From: Salipaludibacillus neizhouensis
GTDB taxonomy: Bacteria; Bacillota; Bacilli; Bacillales; Salisediminibacteriaceae
Length of the DNA: 64,000 bases
Assembly (NCBI RefSeq): GCF_002886185.1
Contig: NZ_KZ614146.1
Location: 2,761,914-2,825,913 of the forward strand
Reading direction: 5' to 3'
This document shows positions 28,397 through 37,077 of the stretch, in pieces; position 1 is the first letter of the stretch; every line of letters starts with the position of its first letter. The notes under the pieces were generated by a model, which saw nothing but the letters and a program-made list of their open reading frames with translations, had not been told where the DNA came from and did not search any database. A program made the position numbers and the translations under genes.

Positions 28397-30292
28397 TTAT
28401 CTATTCAAAAGGCTTCCTACATAAATTAGCAAATCATTTGCTGAATTAGTATTATAACCATGTTCGTCTACAAGTCTTGCGATTACTTCGTTTATCTTTT
28501 TTAATTGGTTTTCATCAGGCGTTTTAGTTGAAGTGGTTATTTTAACAACATCTTTCAAATCAGAAAATAACTTTTTCTCAATTGCTTCCCGCAGTCTTTC
28601 ATGGGAATGGTAATTGAACTTTTTACCTTTTCTCGCGTAGGCAGAAATTCGAATTAATATTTCTTCCCGGAAAGCTTTTTTCGCATTTTCAGAAATTCCT
28701 ATCTGTTCTTCAATAGATCTCATCAGTTTATCATCAGGATTCATTTCCTCACCAGTTAACTGATCGCGAAGTTTATTTTTGTTACAGTATGCTTCAACGT
28801 TATCTAGATAATTATTCATTAACGTTTTCGCCGACTCCTCATAGGAATAAACAAATGCTTTTTGAACTTCTTTCTTGGCCATTTCGTCGTACTCTTTCCT
28901 TGCAACTGAAATTAAATTCAAGTATCTTTCGCGATCTTCTTTTTTAATGGATGCGTGCTGATTTAAACCTTCTTTTATAGAGCGTAAAACATCAAGAGCA
29001 TTGATAGAAGTTAATTCTTTCCGAATAATCGCAGATGAAATACGATTGATGACATACCTGGGGTCAATACCTTCCATTCCTTCATCCCCAAATTCTTTTT
29101 TCAATTCTTCCACATCCTGATTATTAAAACCTTCTACATTTTGTCCGTCGTAAAGTTTCATTTTCTTCAATGAATCTACGTCTTTTTTCTGTGATTCCTT
29201 TAATCTGGTCAATACTGTAAAAGTTGCTGCCACTTTTAACGCGTGTGGGGCAATATGGACATGGGAAATATCGGATTCCTGGATCATCTTTTGATAAATT
29301 CGTTCTTCTTCACTTACTCTTAAATTATATGGAATCGGCATAACTATCATTCGAGAATGTAATGCTTCATTTTTCTTGTTCGAAATAAACGATTTATACT
29401 CAGCTTCGTTGGTATGTGCAATGATCATTTCATCAGCTGATATTAGCGCAAATCTTCCTGCTTTAAAATTACCTTCTTGTGTCAAAGATAAAAGGTGCCA
29501 CAAAAACTTTTCATCACACTTCAACATTTCTTGAAATTCCATCACACCTCGATTGGCTTTGTTTAATTCTCCATCGAAACGGTAGGCTCGCGGATCAGAC
29601 TCAGAGCCATACTCTGCGATCGTTGAAAAGTCGATACTTCCAGTTAAATCGGCGATATCTTGTGACTTTGGATCAGAAGGACTAAATGTACCTACACCTA
29701 CTCTTCGATCCTCTGAAAGAAAAATCCGTTCAACTTGAACATCTTCAATCCTATTATCGTATTCATTTTCTAGCCTCATCATATTTAATGGAGAAAGATT
29801 TCCTTCTACACGAATTCCATATTCCTCGAAAAAACTTTTGCGCATATGTTGTGGAATCAGATGAAGAGGGTCCTCATGCATCGGGCAACCCTTGATTGCA
29901 TAAACTGCTCCCTTATCTGTTCTAGTGTATTGCTCCAAACCTCGCTTTATCATTGTAACGAGTGTTGACTTCCCTCCACTAACCGGGCCCATCAAAAGTA
30001 AAATTCGTTTTTTAACATCTAATCTTCTGGCTGCAGAGTGGAAATATTCTTCTACTAATCTTTCAATAGCTTCTTCTAAGCCAAATATTTGATCTTTGAA
30101 AAATAAGTAGCTTTTTTTACCATCTTCCTCAACTACTCCCGCATCTTTAATCATGTTATAAATTCTGGAATGAGCTGTCTGGGCTACTTCCGGATGTTCA
30201 TGTAAAATATCCAGATAATCAGCGAAGGTACCTTCCCACTTTAACTTCTCCTCTTCTTCTCTGTGCTCTTGGATTCTATTTATGATGTTCAT
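28397..30292 (-). CDS. prkA: Serine protein kinase / AAA+ protein PrkA
   Basis: 631-aa protein identical in length to B. subtilis PrkA. It has an AAA-type P-loop GPVSGGKST at about 102-110 and a C-terminal PrkA domain. In B. subtilis it is produced in the mother cell under SigE and supports sporulation through SigK; kinase and Lon-like protease activities have both been proposed. I set the start at 30292, with AAGGAGGG upstream, because MNIINRIQEHREEE aligns with the known N-terminus; the longer frame is rejected. A matching SigE promoter lies upstream. Confidence 0.95.
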   Translation of the reverse strand: MNIINRIQEHREEEEKLKWEGTFADYLDILHEHPEVAQTAHSRIYNMIKDAGVVEEDGKKSYLFFKDQIFGLEEAIERLVEEYFHSAARRLDVKKRILLLMGPVSGGKSTLVTMIKRGLEQYTRTDKGAVYAIKGCPMHEDPLHLIPQHMRKSFFEEYGIRVEGNLSPLNMMRLENEYDNRIEDVQVERIFLSEDRRVGVGTFSPSDPKSQDIADLTGSIDFSTIAEYGSESDPRAYRFDGELNKANRGVMEFQEMLKCDEKFLWHLLSLTQEGNFKAGRFALISADEMIIAHTNEAEYKSFISNKKNEALHSRMIVMPIPYNLRVSEEERIYQKMIQESDISHVHIAPHALKVAATFTVLTRLKESQKKDVDSLKKMKLYDGQNVEGFNNQDVEELKKEFGDEGMEGIDPRYVINRISSAIIRKELTSINALDVLRSIKEGLNQHASIKKEDRERYLNLISVARKEYDEMAKKEVQKAFVYSYEESAKTLMNNYLDNVEAYCNKNKLRDQLTGEEMNPDDKLMRSIEEQIGISENAKKAFREEILIRISAYARKGKKFNYHSHERLREAIEKKLFSDLKDVVKITTSTKTPDENQLKKINEVIARLVDEHGYNTNSANDLLIYVGSLLNR

Positions 30293-30338
30293 TATACCCT
30301 CCTTAATAGCTGGTCTTTCATTTTTAAAGTTATGATTC

Positions 30339-30367
30339 ATCTTATGCAAACACCTAAAAGAAGATTC
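30339..30367 (-). promoter_or_regulatory. Predicted SigE promoter of prkA
   Basis: Minus strand: GAATCTT (30361-30367), 14 nt, then CATAAGAT (30339-30346). This fits the SigE pattern GAATATT-14-CATACAAT at 12 of 15 positions and agrees with the known SigE control of prkA. The start codon is 47 bp downstream. Confidence 0.6.
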
Positions 30368-30624
30368 ACTATCCTATGAAAAATGAAAATAAGTTGACCA
30401 TTCATTCATCACTTATTTTTATGCTTTGGAATAGTCATTAAAGGTTCTTTGCTCGAATTAAATGCAGGAATTCAATAGAAATTTAAACATTCAAAAAGAT
30501 ATATATATAAAGATATAGGATAATCACTTTCGCTTCTTTCCAATTCAAAGTAAAATAAATATAATAAATTCTTTTTTAAAAAGACCGTACCGCTTTTTTA
30601 TTAATAGTGAGAGTGTGTGAGATT

Positions 30625-32493
30625 ATGCGTATAATGATTGGAAACTTTTTCATCCTTTTATTTGTTAGTGTTTTTTCTTTGTTTTTTATGTGGACTGCCA
30701 GAGAATTATCTTCCGTAAAATCATTAGATAATTTCCTCGATGAGACTATTCAATTAGAAGATATTATTCTAACCTATAACAGCAAAATTTTAGACCACGA
30801 TGGTAATATTATTTCTGATATATATTCAGAAGAAAATAGAATCGCAGTATCTTACTCAAATATTCCATCTAAATTCATAGAAGCCTTTGTTGCTGCTGAA
30901 GACCAAAAGTTTTACGTACATAAAGGATTTGATACTGGGGGCATAGCAAGAGCTTTCTTAGTAAACCTTCAAAACAAATCAATTGAACAAGGAGGAAGCA
31001 CGTTAACACAACAGTTGGCACGGAATTTATATTTAACTCATTCTCAGACATATGAACGGAAACTAACTGAGCTACTCTATGCTTATCACCTAGAAAAGAA
31101 ATTTTCCAAAAATGATATTATGGAAATGTATTTGAATACTGTGTATTTTTCAAATGGTGTATATGGAATAGAAGCTGCAAGTAACTATTATTTTAGTAAA
31201 AAGACAGATGAACTAAGTATTGCAGAAATTGCATTTCTCAGCTCAATCCCTAATAGCCCTGCTCATTATAATCCTTTAACAAATAGCGAAAATACTCATC
31301 AACGGAAAGAGTGGATATTAGAAAAAATGCATGAGAATCAGTTTATTACGGATAAGGAATTAGAAGAATCTTTAGAGGATATGATTACCCTTGAGATATA
31401 TGAGAAAAAAGATAGCTTTCCTGATTATGTAACATATGTTCATTATGAGTTAAAGCAAATTGTTTCAGCTGAAGAGGGATTTGTGCAAAAAATACATTCC
31501 GCTTCTTCACAGGAAGAACGAACTTCTTTCGAAGAAAAATTAGCAAAACGGGTAGATGAGTTGATATCATCCGGAATTACCATTGAAACTGCTTTAAACC
31601 CAAGTATTCAAACGCATGCTCTTTCAACAATAAATCGTTTATTAGAAAATAGCCCCATTCAAGCAGCGACTTCTATTATCGATCATGAGCAAGCAGAAAT
31701 TGTCGCAATTACTGGAGGAGTTTCCTATGATAAATTTAATTTTCACCGGGGTTTCCAAGCTTACCGTCAACCCGGATCAGTAATCAAACCATTGCTTGTA
31801 TATGCCCCTCTTCTTGAAGAAACAAGTCTAAATATGGCCTCTGTTATTGATGCTGGCCCTATTAATCGAAATGGCTACTCTCCAAATAATTTTGGCGGTG
31901 CTATTTATGGGAAAGCGACAATAGAAACAGCCTTAAAAAACTCATATAATACCGCTGCAGTTAGAATGCTTGACACAGTAGGAATTGAAACTGCTTTTTC
32001 TTATGTAGATCAATTTAATTTTGCAAAAGTCAGCTCATCTGATTATAAACTTCCCTCAGCATTAGGGGGGTTCGAACATGGGATGACTGTTAATGAATTA
32101 ACTCAGGCCTACTCTACATTTTCAACGGACGGGGTATACCATTCCCCTAAAGCCATACGTAACATCATGGACGCCGATGGAGAAGTCCTGTACTCCATGG
32201 AAAAAGAAAATTTAGAAATATGGAGTGAGGATACAATTGCAGATTTACGAAAAATGCTCGCTAAAGTTGTATCAGAAGGAACTGGAAAAGCAGCTCGTTT
32301 GAATAGGGCTGGCTATACAGGAGGGAAAACAGGAACTACAAATGAATTTCATGACTTGTGGTTTATCGGAATGAATGATCGTTATACGACAGGATTATGG
32401 ATGGGCAAAGATGAGCCAAGCTCTTTAATAAACGAAAGCAGCCAAAATCTTCATACCAAATTGTGGCGTGATATTATGAATGGTATTAATTAA
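30625..32493 (+). CDS. Class A penicillin-binding protein (PbpG/PbpF-like)
   Basis: Bifunctional peptidoglycan synthase. A single N-terminal membrane anchor at about residues 5-28 is followed by a GT51 glycosyltransferase domain (AAEDQKFYVHKGFD and GGSTLTQQLARNLYL), then a penicillin-binding transpeptidase with SVIK (in RQPGSVIKP), SYN and KTGTT motifs, all intact. About 622 aa, short like the sporulation-associated PbpF/PbpG. Divergent from prkA, which supports a sporulation role by inference. The start is uncertain: ATG at 30625 has only a weak purine-rich site (gtgtgag), and ATG 30634 is an alternative. Confidence 0.9.
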   Translation: MRIMIGNFFILLFVSVFSLFFMWTARELSSVKSLDNFLDETIQLEDIILTYNSKILDHDGNIISDIYSEENRIAVSYSNIPSKFIEAFVAAEDQKFYVHKGFDTGGIARAFLVNLQNKSIEQGGSTLTQQLARNLYLTHSQTYERKLTELLYAYHLEKKFSKNDIMEMYLNTVYFSNGVYGIEAASNYYFSKKTDELSIAEIAFLSSIPNSPAHYNPLTNSENTHQRKEWILEKMHENQFITDKELEESLEDMITLEIYEKKDSFPDYVTYVHYELKQIVSAEEGFVQKIHSASSQEERTSFEEKLAKRVDELISSGITIETALNPSIQTHALSTINRLLENSPIQAATSIIDHEQAEIVAITGGVSYDKFNFHRGFQAYRQPGSVIKPLLVYAPLLEETSLNMASVIDAGPINRNGYSPNNFGGAIYGKATIETALKNSYNTAAVRMLDTVGIETAFSYVDQFNFAKVSSSDYKLPSALGGFEHGMTVNELTQAYSTFSTDGVYHSPKAIRNIMDADGEVLYSMEKENLEIWSEDTIADLRKMLAKVVSEGTGKAARLNRAGYTGGKTGTTNEFHDLWFIGMNDRYTTGLWMGKDEPSSLINESSQNLHTKLWRDIMNGIN

Positions 32494-32561
32494 TCAACTA
32501 TAAGGACTGGTAAAGCTAATTTTTATTTTGTAGAAACTGGGCAGCTACAATGGAAAACAAT

Positions 32562-32603
32562 AAGGACACTGAAAAAATCGTTCATCACTTTTCCAGTGTC
32601 CTT
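32562..32603. terminator. Terminator-like hairpin after the penicillin-binding protein gene
   Basis: Ten-base arms aaggacactg / cagtgtcctt with a 22-nt loop. The T-run is poor on both strands. Confidence 0.5.
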
Positions 32604-32764
32604 ATGTTGTGCTATAAGTTAAACAATTGTTATGGTGTGAGGCCCCTTTGGATTTGCCGATTAGTCTTATCCAAAAGGCTGAAGCGTTTTGCCTTTGGGA
32701 AGCGTCCACTGTAGTCGGACTCAAAAGGGATAATAAATAACATTTCATGATAAATAGATCAATT

Positions 32765-33322
32765 TTAAACAGGTAAACCAGCAATAATACTATTATATAA
32801 CTTGACGACCGCATAAAAAATAACTGTTACAAAAGCAAACCAAAAAAAGAGATGGAAGAAAATTAGTCCAATTAGGGCAAAGGCTGATAATGAATCACTG
32901 ACGCGATAAATGAAGTAAATAAAGTAAATAAAACAAGTTAGAACAAACACACCCAATAGTGCAAAAATTTCAAATGTAGCGGGAACCGATGCGATACCAC
33001 CTATTAGAAAAATCCATGAGCCTTTCCTAACATTTTTCAATTCACTTCCATCTTGATCCCGGGAAAAAAAAAGTAAAGAAAGCTCATTCACCGTAACTGC
33101 TATTAATTTCATAGCCGCAAACAGCATGAAGAAAAACAGCCATAAAACAAATAAAAGAATAAGGTCAATCCCTCTTGCCGAAAGGAATTCAATCATACCA
33201 GAGTATAAACCGATTTCCTGTAAATACTGAATAGCCAGTCTCTCTATATAAATCGCAAATGAAAGACCGAACAGTAGAATTGCAATAAGAGGAAAATGAC
33301 TAGTTAAATAAGTGTTTTTCAT
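32765..33322 (-). CDS. YufK-like integral membrane protein (DUF5366)
   Basis: 185-aa protein with about five hydrophobic helices (near 9-27, 51-75, 103-123, 125-141 and 147-176). Length and overall pattern resemble B. subtilis YufK, a protein of unknown function. A conserved-looking charged loop FFSRDQDGSELKNVRKG separates helices two and three. No enzyme motif is seen. Family assignment is from recognition of the overall pattern and is moderate. Confidence 0.65.
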   Translation of the reverse strand: MKNTYLTSHFPLIAILLFGLSFAIYIERLAIQYLQEIGLYSGMIEFLSARGIDLILLFVLWLFFFMLFAAMKLIAVTVNELSLLFFSRDQDGSELKNVRKGSWIFLIGGIASVPATFEIFALLGVFVLTCFIYFIYFIYRVSDSLSAFALIGLIFFHLFFWFAFVTVIFYAVVKLYNSIIAGLPV

Positions 33323-33628
33323 AATTGACCCCTATTATAAACATAAATTTTTATGTAATCTGATAAAATTTGTTGTATTTGAAAAGAATTCAAAGAAGCG
33401 AAAAGCGGCTACTCCGGCAGGATCATAACTGTCGAAGACACCACGGGCTGGTTTCGCGGGGAGACTGTTAGCAGTGCCCGTGGAAATTAACCGCCTTGAG
33501 CGGATTCCAGACCCTCGTTCCAAGTACTCAACAGTCTTTATGAAAACACCCTTAAGCATAAACTACCTTATTGATAAAAATTAAATATTAGTAGAAAGCG
33601 TCAAATACTCTCGCTATTTATTTAAGTT
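33323..33628. other. GC-richer intergenic repeat-like segment
   Basis: Bases 33390-33510 are clearly richer in G and C than their surroundings. They contain AAGCGAAAAGCGGCTACTCC, reminiscent of dispersed repeats of Bacillaceae, and an inverted repeat ccacgggc (33441-33448) / gcccgtgg (33476-33483). The frame at 33335-33559 crosses this and is rejected. Confidence 0.45.
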
Positions 33629-33934
33629 TTATAAATGATGTTTCACTTCATAAGCATAAATTTTATTTCCGGAAGTAGCACTCTTATCAAGGTTCTCACG
33701 TCTTTTTTTATGAGCCTGTTTGAAAGAATCACTGTGGATCCATGACTCATAGTCATCTTTTGTCTCCCACTTCGTTAACACTATTTGATAATTATCATCT
33801 TCTTCTGGGTCTAAAAATAAGAAATCCAAGCAGCCAGGAACCTGCTTCATTTTCTCGGAGCTTTCGGCAAAACGATTTGCTACGTTTTCTCGTCCTTCTT
33901 TAGGTACATGCAATTCATTCATTACAACATACAT
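33629..33934 (-). CDS. Antibiotic biosynthesis monooxygenase domain protein (IsdG/HmoA-like)
   Basis: A 101-aa single ABM domain of the dimeric alpha-beta barrel superfamily. The segments PGCLDFLFLDPEEDDNYQIVLTKWETKDDYESW and AHKKRRENL fit IsdG/HmoA-type haem-degrading monooxygenases, in which Trp and His residues shape the haem pocket. The Trp in TKWE and His near residue 75 could play these roles. AAAGGAGG precedes the ATG. It could equally be a quinol monooxygenase or act on another small substrate. Divergent from a 29-aa ORF. Confidence 0.72.
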   Translation of the reverse strand: MYVVMNELHVPKEGRENVANRFAESSEKMKQVPGCLDFLFLDPEEDDNYQIVLTKWETKDDYESWIHSDSFKQAHKKRRENLDKSATSGNKIYAYEVKHHL

Positions 33935-34083
33935 GAATACGACCTCCTTTTACTATCATTATTATACGTTATTTATACTAGGATTCAAAGATTTCCCACA
34001 CTCAAAATTTAGGTCCGCAATGTTTCTTTCTCTCTTAAAACATGGTATATTGAGGTGTAGATAACGTCTAAGGAGGCATTCCC

Positions 34084-34173
34084 ATGGGACTAGCTTTAAT
34101 TACAGGTGTTTGTATAGTCTTTCTTATCGCCATTTTTACAGGTGGATATAACTCAAACCCTCACAAAAAATAA
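34084..34173 (+). CDS. Single-span membrane peptide, 29 aa
   Basis: Frame beginning MGLALITGVCIVFLIAIF, with one hydrophobic helix covering nearly the whole peptide and a polar C-terminal tail ending in HKK. A perfect GGAGG lies 7 nt before the ATG and a strong terminator begins at the stop codon, giving the layout of a complete transcription unit. Such peptides often modulate membrane complexes, but no partner can be named. Confidence 0.6.
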   Translation: MGLALITGVCIVFLIAIFTGGYNSNPHKK

Positions 34174-34219
34174 AATAAAAAAACCGTCCCCTGTTTGTTG
34201 GTGACGGTTTTTTTATTTT
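34172..34219. terminator. Bidirectional terminator between the 29-aa ORF and trmL
   Basis: Arms aaaataaaaaaaccgtc and gacggtttttttatttt, about 17 bp, with T-runs on both strands. It serves both convergent genes. Confidence 0.85.
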
Positions 34220-34227
34220 ATTTTAGC

Positions 34228-34701
34228 CTATCCAATGGAAGGGAAACTTTGTTGACGTAACGCTTCATATACAACGATGGCTGCAGTGTTCGAGAGATTT
34301 AATGAGCGTATCTTATCCGTTTGTGGAATACGAAAACATCTCTCTTGATACTTCTCTGTTAGTTCTTTCGGAAGTCCTTTTGTTTCTTTGCCAAACACAA
34401 AAAAGTAATCCTTTTTCAAGTCACTGTAATCAATCTCATGATAATGTTTCGTCCCGATTGTTTCAATAAAGTAAAACTCGCCTTCAGGATACTTCAAAAA
34501 AAGTTCCTCTATATTATCATAATGATCAACTTTAACATTCGGCCAATAGTCGCAGCCTGCTCGTTTTAACATTCTATCATCCGTTGAAAACCCTAGTGGA
34601 TGTATGAGATGTAATCCCGTGTTTGTCCCGGCACAAGTTCTAGCTATATTACCTGTATTTGCAGGTATTTCTGGTTCATGTAAAACGACGTGTAATCCCA
34701 C
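34228..34701 (-). CDS. trmL: tRNA (cytidine/uridine-34 2'-O-)methyltransferase
   Basis: SPOUT-class methyltransferase (B. subtilis CspR) that methylates the 2'-OH of the wobble nucleotide in tRNA-Leu isoacceptors using S-adenosylmethionine. Motifs: EPEIPANTGNIARTC near the N-terminus, FVFGKETKGLP and IRSLNLSNTAAIVVYEALRQ, forming the trefoil-knot cofactor site. I choose the GTG start at 34701 because GAGGTG lies 6 nt upstream and this gives the family N-terminus VGLHVVLHEPE; the longer frame begins at ATG 34725. About 158 aa. Confidence 0.94.
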   Translation of the reverse strand: MGLHVVLHEPEIPANTGNIARTCAGTNTGLHLIHPLGFSTDDRMLKRAGCDYWPNVKVDHYDNIEELFLKYPEGEFYFIETIGTKHYHEIDYSDLKKDYFFVFGKETKGLPKELTEKYQERCFRIPQTDKIRSLNLSNTAAIVVYEALRQQSFPSIG

Positions 34702-34770
34702 TGCTTTCACCTCTAGTATACTCATTCTTTATCCAAAAGCTATCTTACCATGACAACCAAACAAAAGAAA

Positions 34771-34802
34771 GAAGCCTCTCTAATAGATTAGGAAGAGGCT
34801 TC
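34771..34802 (-). terminator. Terminator containing the stop codon of the lipoprotein gene
   Basis: Arms gaagcctct (34771-34779) / agaggcttc (34794-34802), T-rich on the minus strand. The TAA of the lipoprotein gene (34788-34790) lies in the loop. Confidence 0.8.
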
Positions 34803-35321
34803 CAAGCTTTCGACAAAAAGAATTAATTCTTCTGTGGATACTTCTTTACCAATTACCTGATAAGAAGGTACCTTTTCATTGGTTTCTTCAAACAACCCTT
34901 TTTTATCAACAAACGTATACTGAATAGAAGGGAGAGGATCGGCAAAATAGCTAAGCTCCCCAATATAATCAGAAACTTCTACAACCTCAGTATCAGGCTT
35001 ACGTACTCCGGAAAAATTCATATTCAAATCAAGATGCTCTCTTAAAGAGGGAATATCTAGTCCTTGAATATTTTGATCTTGTATAAGGTCGATTTGCCGA
35101 TTATTTTCTCCAATAAAACTTGATACCAAAAGTTCATCTTCATAAATTGTTTCTTCCATATCCCACCCATCCAAATCGGATTCAGGAATGAGTACTGGAA
35201 ATGGAAGCTCTTTCTTCGCTTGAGAGAAAGTAGCCTCTGCATGTGAGCATGCTACAACGATAACCATTAAACAACTCATTACTATAAAATTTTTTCCGAA
35301 ACATCTCATTCGCATTCGCAT
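34788..35321 (-). CDS. Putative lipoprotein, 177 aa
   Basis: Signal peptide with lipobox IVVAC (Cys near residue 25); the mature protein is acidic and starts with SHAEATFSQAKKELPFPVLIPESDLDGWD. The phrase FPVLIPESDL followed by beta-rich segments resembles DUF4367-type extracellular lipoproteins, for example those linked with anti-sigma factors, though no sigma factor is nearby. First ATG is at 35321, with GGTG upstream; a TTG at 35348 is rejected. The last codons and stop form part of the terminator hairpin. Confidence 0.65.
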   Translation of the reverse strand: MRMRMRCFGKNFIVMSCLMVIVVACSHAEATFSQAKKELPFPVLIPESDLDGWDMEETIYEDELLVSSFIGENNRQIDLIQDQNIQGLDIPSLREHLDLNMNFSGVRKPDTEVVEVSDYIGELSYFADPLPSIQYTFVDKKGLFEETNEKVPSYQVIGKEVSTEELILFVESLEASS

Positions 35322-35444
35322 AGAAACACCGTATCTTTCTTTGGACAAATTTAGACATACTCAAAAGCGTTATGGAAAAGCCTAAAAAATATATTTTCAC
35401 TATATCATAATCTCTTATTAAAGAGGGCCATAATTAGAAACTCT

Positions 35445-36371
35445 TCACTTCAGATTTGATTGCTCTACAATTTGAAAAAATTTGTAGTTTATTTTAGGTG
35501 TCCAAGCTGTAGAGTCTTCATATGCCCAATATCTCATACGACTATTCGTTGTATGGGCATTAACAAGGGGCATTCGATTCGCATCTTTGTCAACTACAAT
35601 TGTAGTGTGTTGCCAGCGTCCGTCACCGTTAAAATCATAACAAATAACGTCTCCTCTCATTAATTCTTCCGCTGAAGATACTTCTCTTGCTTGTAATCCG
35701 CTATTAGATCCACTTAAATACCATCGAAAAGAATGGGCGACTGCCCAACTGAAGCTCCAATTCTCATTCGTATTCCACCAGCCTTCGCCTCGGTTTGGTA
35801 TCCCTTTCATCGGTGCTCCACCTGCACGAAGACACTGCGATATATAATTTGTACAATCAACATCAAAGGAATTGTACTCAGGATTATAATCATCCCACCA
35901 TCTCTCCGCATATCTTGTAGCAGCAAGTCTTTCATATTCAAATCTTTCATTATTTCGCTGATCAGTGATTAAATCTAGTTTTTTATATGAGTCAATCTCT
36001 TCATTGTCCGAATAGCCATCTGGATACACCAGGTAATCATCGACCATTTCCTCTCCATCAATAACACCTCTGCGATACTGATTTATTTCTTCCAAGTATG
36101 CTTTTTTCTTATGAAAATGAAAATATGTTATTTTCATTAAATAATCAAATACAACTCGTTCGCCCAAATGTTCATGGTTAAGTACTTCGACATCAACACT
36201 ATTTTTCATTGTTGTACACTGACGTGTCTTTTGTTCTTTTAATTTCCTTTTACATGCATCTGCATCCTCTTCACGAATGAATGAATTCCCATTTAAATGA
36301 TCTTCCTCCCCAACAAAACAAACGAGACAATTTTTCCAATACTGTTCCAACACTTCTATTGTCTTTTTCAA
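35445..36371 (-). CDS. Putative amidase (Amidase_6 domain), YhbB-like
   Basis: 308-aa protein with a C-terminal CHAP/NlpC-like amidase domain of the Amidase_6 type. The likely nucleophile is Cys in FDVDCTNYISQCL and the His is in WQHTTIVV; a following Asn/Asp in LVNAHTTN completes the site. No signal peptide is visible. B. subtilis YhbB has similar size, domain and position next to yhbA (queG) and cspR (trmL), so synteny supports the call. The probable start is TTG at 36371, preceded by AAGGAGGGG; the longer frame runs through this ribosome site. Confidence 0.82.
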   Translation of the reverse strand: MKKTIEVLEQYWKNCLVCFVGEEDHLNGNSFIREEDADACKRKLKEQKTRQCTTMKNSVDVEVLNHEHLGERVVFDYLMKITYFHFHKKKAYLEEINQYRRGVIDGEEMVDDYLVYPDGYSDNEEIDSYKKLDLITDQRNNERFEYERLAATRYAERWWDDYNPEYNSFDVDCTNYISQCLRAGGAPMKGIPNRGEGWWNTNENWSFSWAVAHSFRWYLSGSNSGLQAREVSSAEELMRGDVICYDFNGDGRWQHTTIVVDKDANRMPLVNAHTTNSRMRYWAYEDSTAWTPKINYKFFQIVEQSNLK

Positions 36372-36446
36372 AATTGTTCCCCTCCTTGTCACTCGTTCTA
36401 TACATATTCAAGAGACAGTGGGGATCACCCTAAAAAAAAGAAAAAT

Positions 36447-36465
36447 CCTCCAAAAGTTTTGGAGG
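36447..36465 (-). terminator. Terminator of the methyltransferase gene
   Basis: Arms cctccaaaa / ttttggagg with a tiny loop, followed by ATTTTTCTTTTTTTT on the minus strand. Confidence 0.85.
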
Positions 36466-36497
36466 AGGGCTAGTATTCTATTTATAAGATGGGTGTG

Positions 36498-37028
36498 TTA
36501 AGAAGAAATTCGCTCAAATGATCCTTCAAGCCTTAACAGAATTTCCTTTTTATCCAAACCACCACCGTAACCAACCATAGAACCATTTGTACCGATTACA
36601 CGATGACAAGGAATGATAATAGGAACTGGATTTCTATTATTAGCTCCTCCTATGGCTCTTACAGCTTTTGGGGAACCTATTTCTGTAGCAATTTGCTTAT
36701 AGGATTTAGTGACACCATAAGGAATACTAGCCACTTTTTCCCACACTAACTTTTGAAATCTCGTACCGATTAAATCAAGGGGTAAACGAAAATCTTTAAG
36801 TTCGCCATTAAAATAAGCGCAAAGTTGTTCCTCAACCATTTTCAAGGGGGGGCTCTCGTTTAGTAGTGTTGCATTGATCTGTAATTTTCTTAATTTCATA
36901 TTGATAGAAGTACTTGTGTCACTTGCTGAACCGAATTCAATGAAGCAAACCCCTTTGCTCGATTGAACCACAGTTAAAATGCCAATTGGACTATCCATTT
37001 CAGCGTAATAATACGGAAGTTTCGCCAT
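36498..37028 (-). CDS. ogt: Methylated-DNA-protein-cysteine methyltransferase
   Basis: Suicide repair protein that transfers alkyl groups from O6-alkylguanine (and O4-alkylthymine) in DNA to its own cysteine. The active site IIPCHRVIG is intact near residue 143; the helix-turn-helix segment with PYGVTKSYKQIATEIGSPKAVRAIGGANNRNP is split here for length: see residues about 100-132. GGYGGGLD-type ending is present as VGYGGGLDKKE. 176 aa with an N-terminal Ada-like domain. Start at ATG 37028; GGAGGAG is upstream. Follows queG by 49 bp, likely one operon. Confidence 0.93.
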   Translation of the reverse strand: MAKLPYYYAEMDSPIGILTVVQSSKGVCFIEFGSASDTSTSINMKLRKLQINATLLNESPPLKMVEEQLCAYFNGELKDFRLPLDLIGTRFQKLVWEKVASIPYGVTKSYKQIATEIGSPKAVRAIGGANNRNPVPIIIPCHRVIGTNGSMVGYGGGLDKKEILLRLEGSFERISS

Positions 37029-37077
37029 CAATTGCTCCTCCTTAAGTTCAGTCTACTAAAGTTTATCTTACTGAACT

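Noticed and set aside
33335..33559. 74-codon minus-strand frame
   Set aside because: It lies across a GC-rich repeat-like segment and looks like no known protein.
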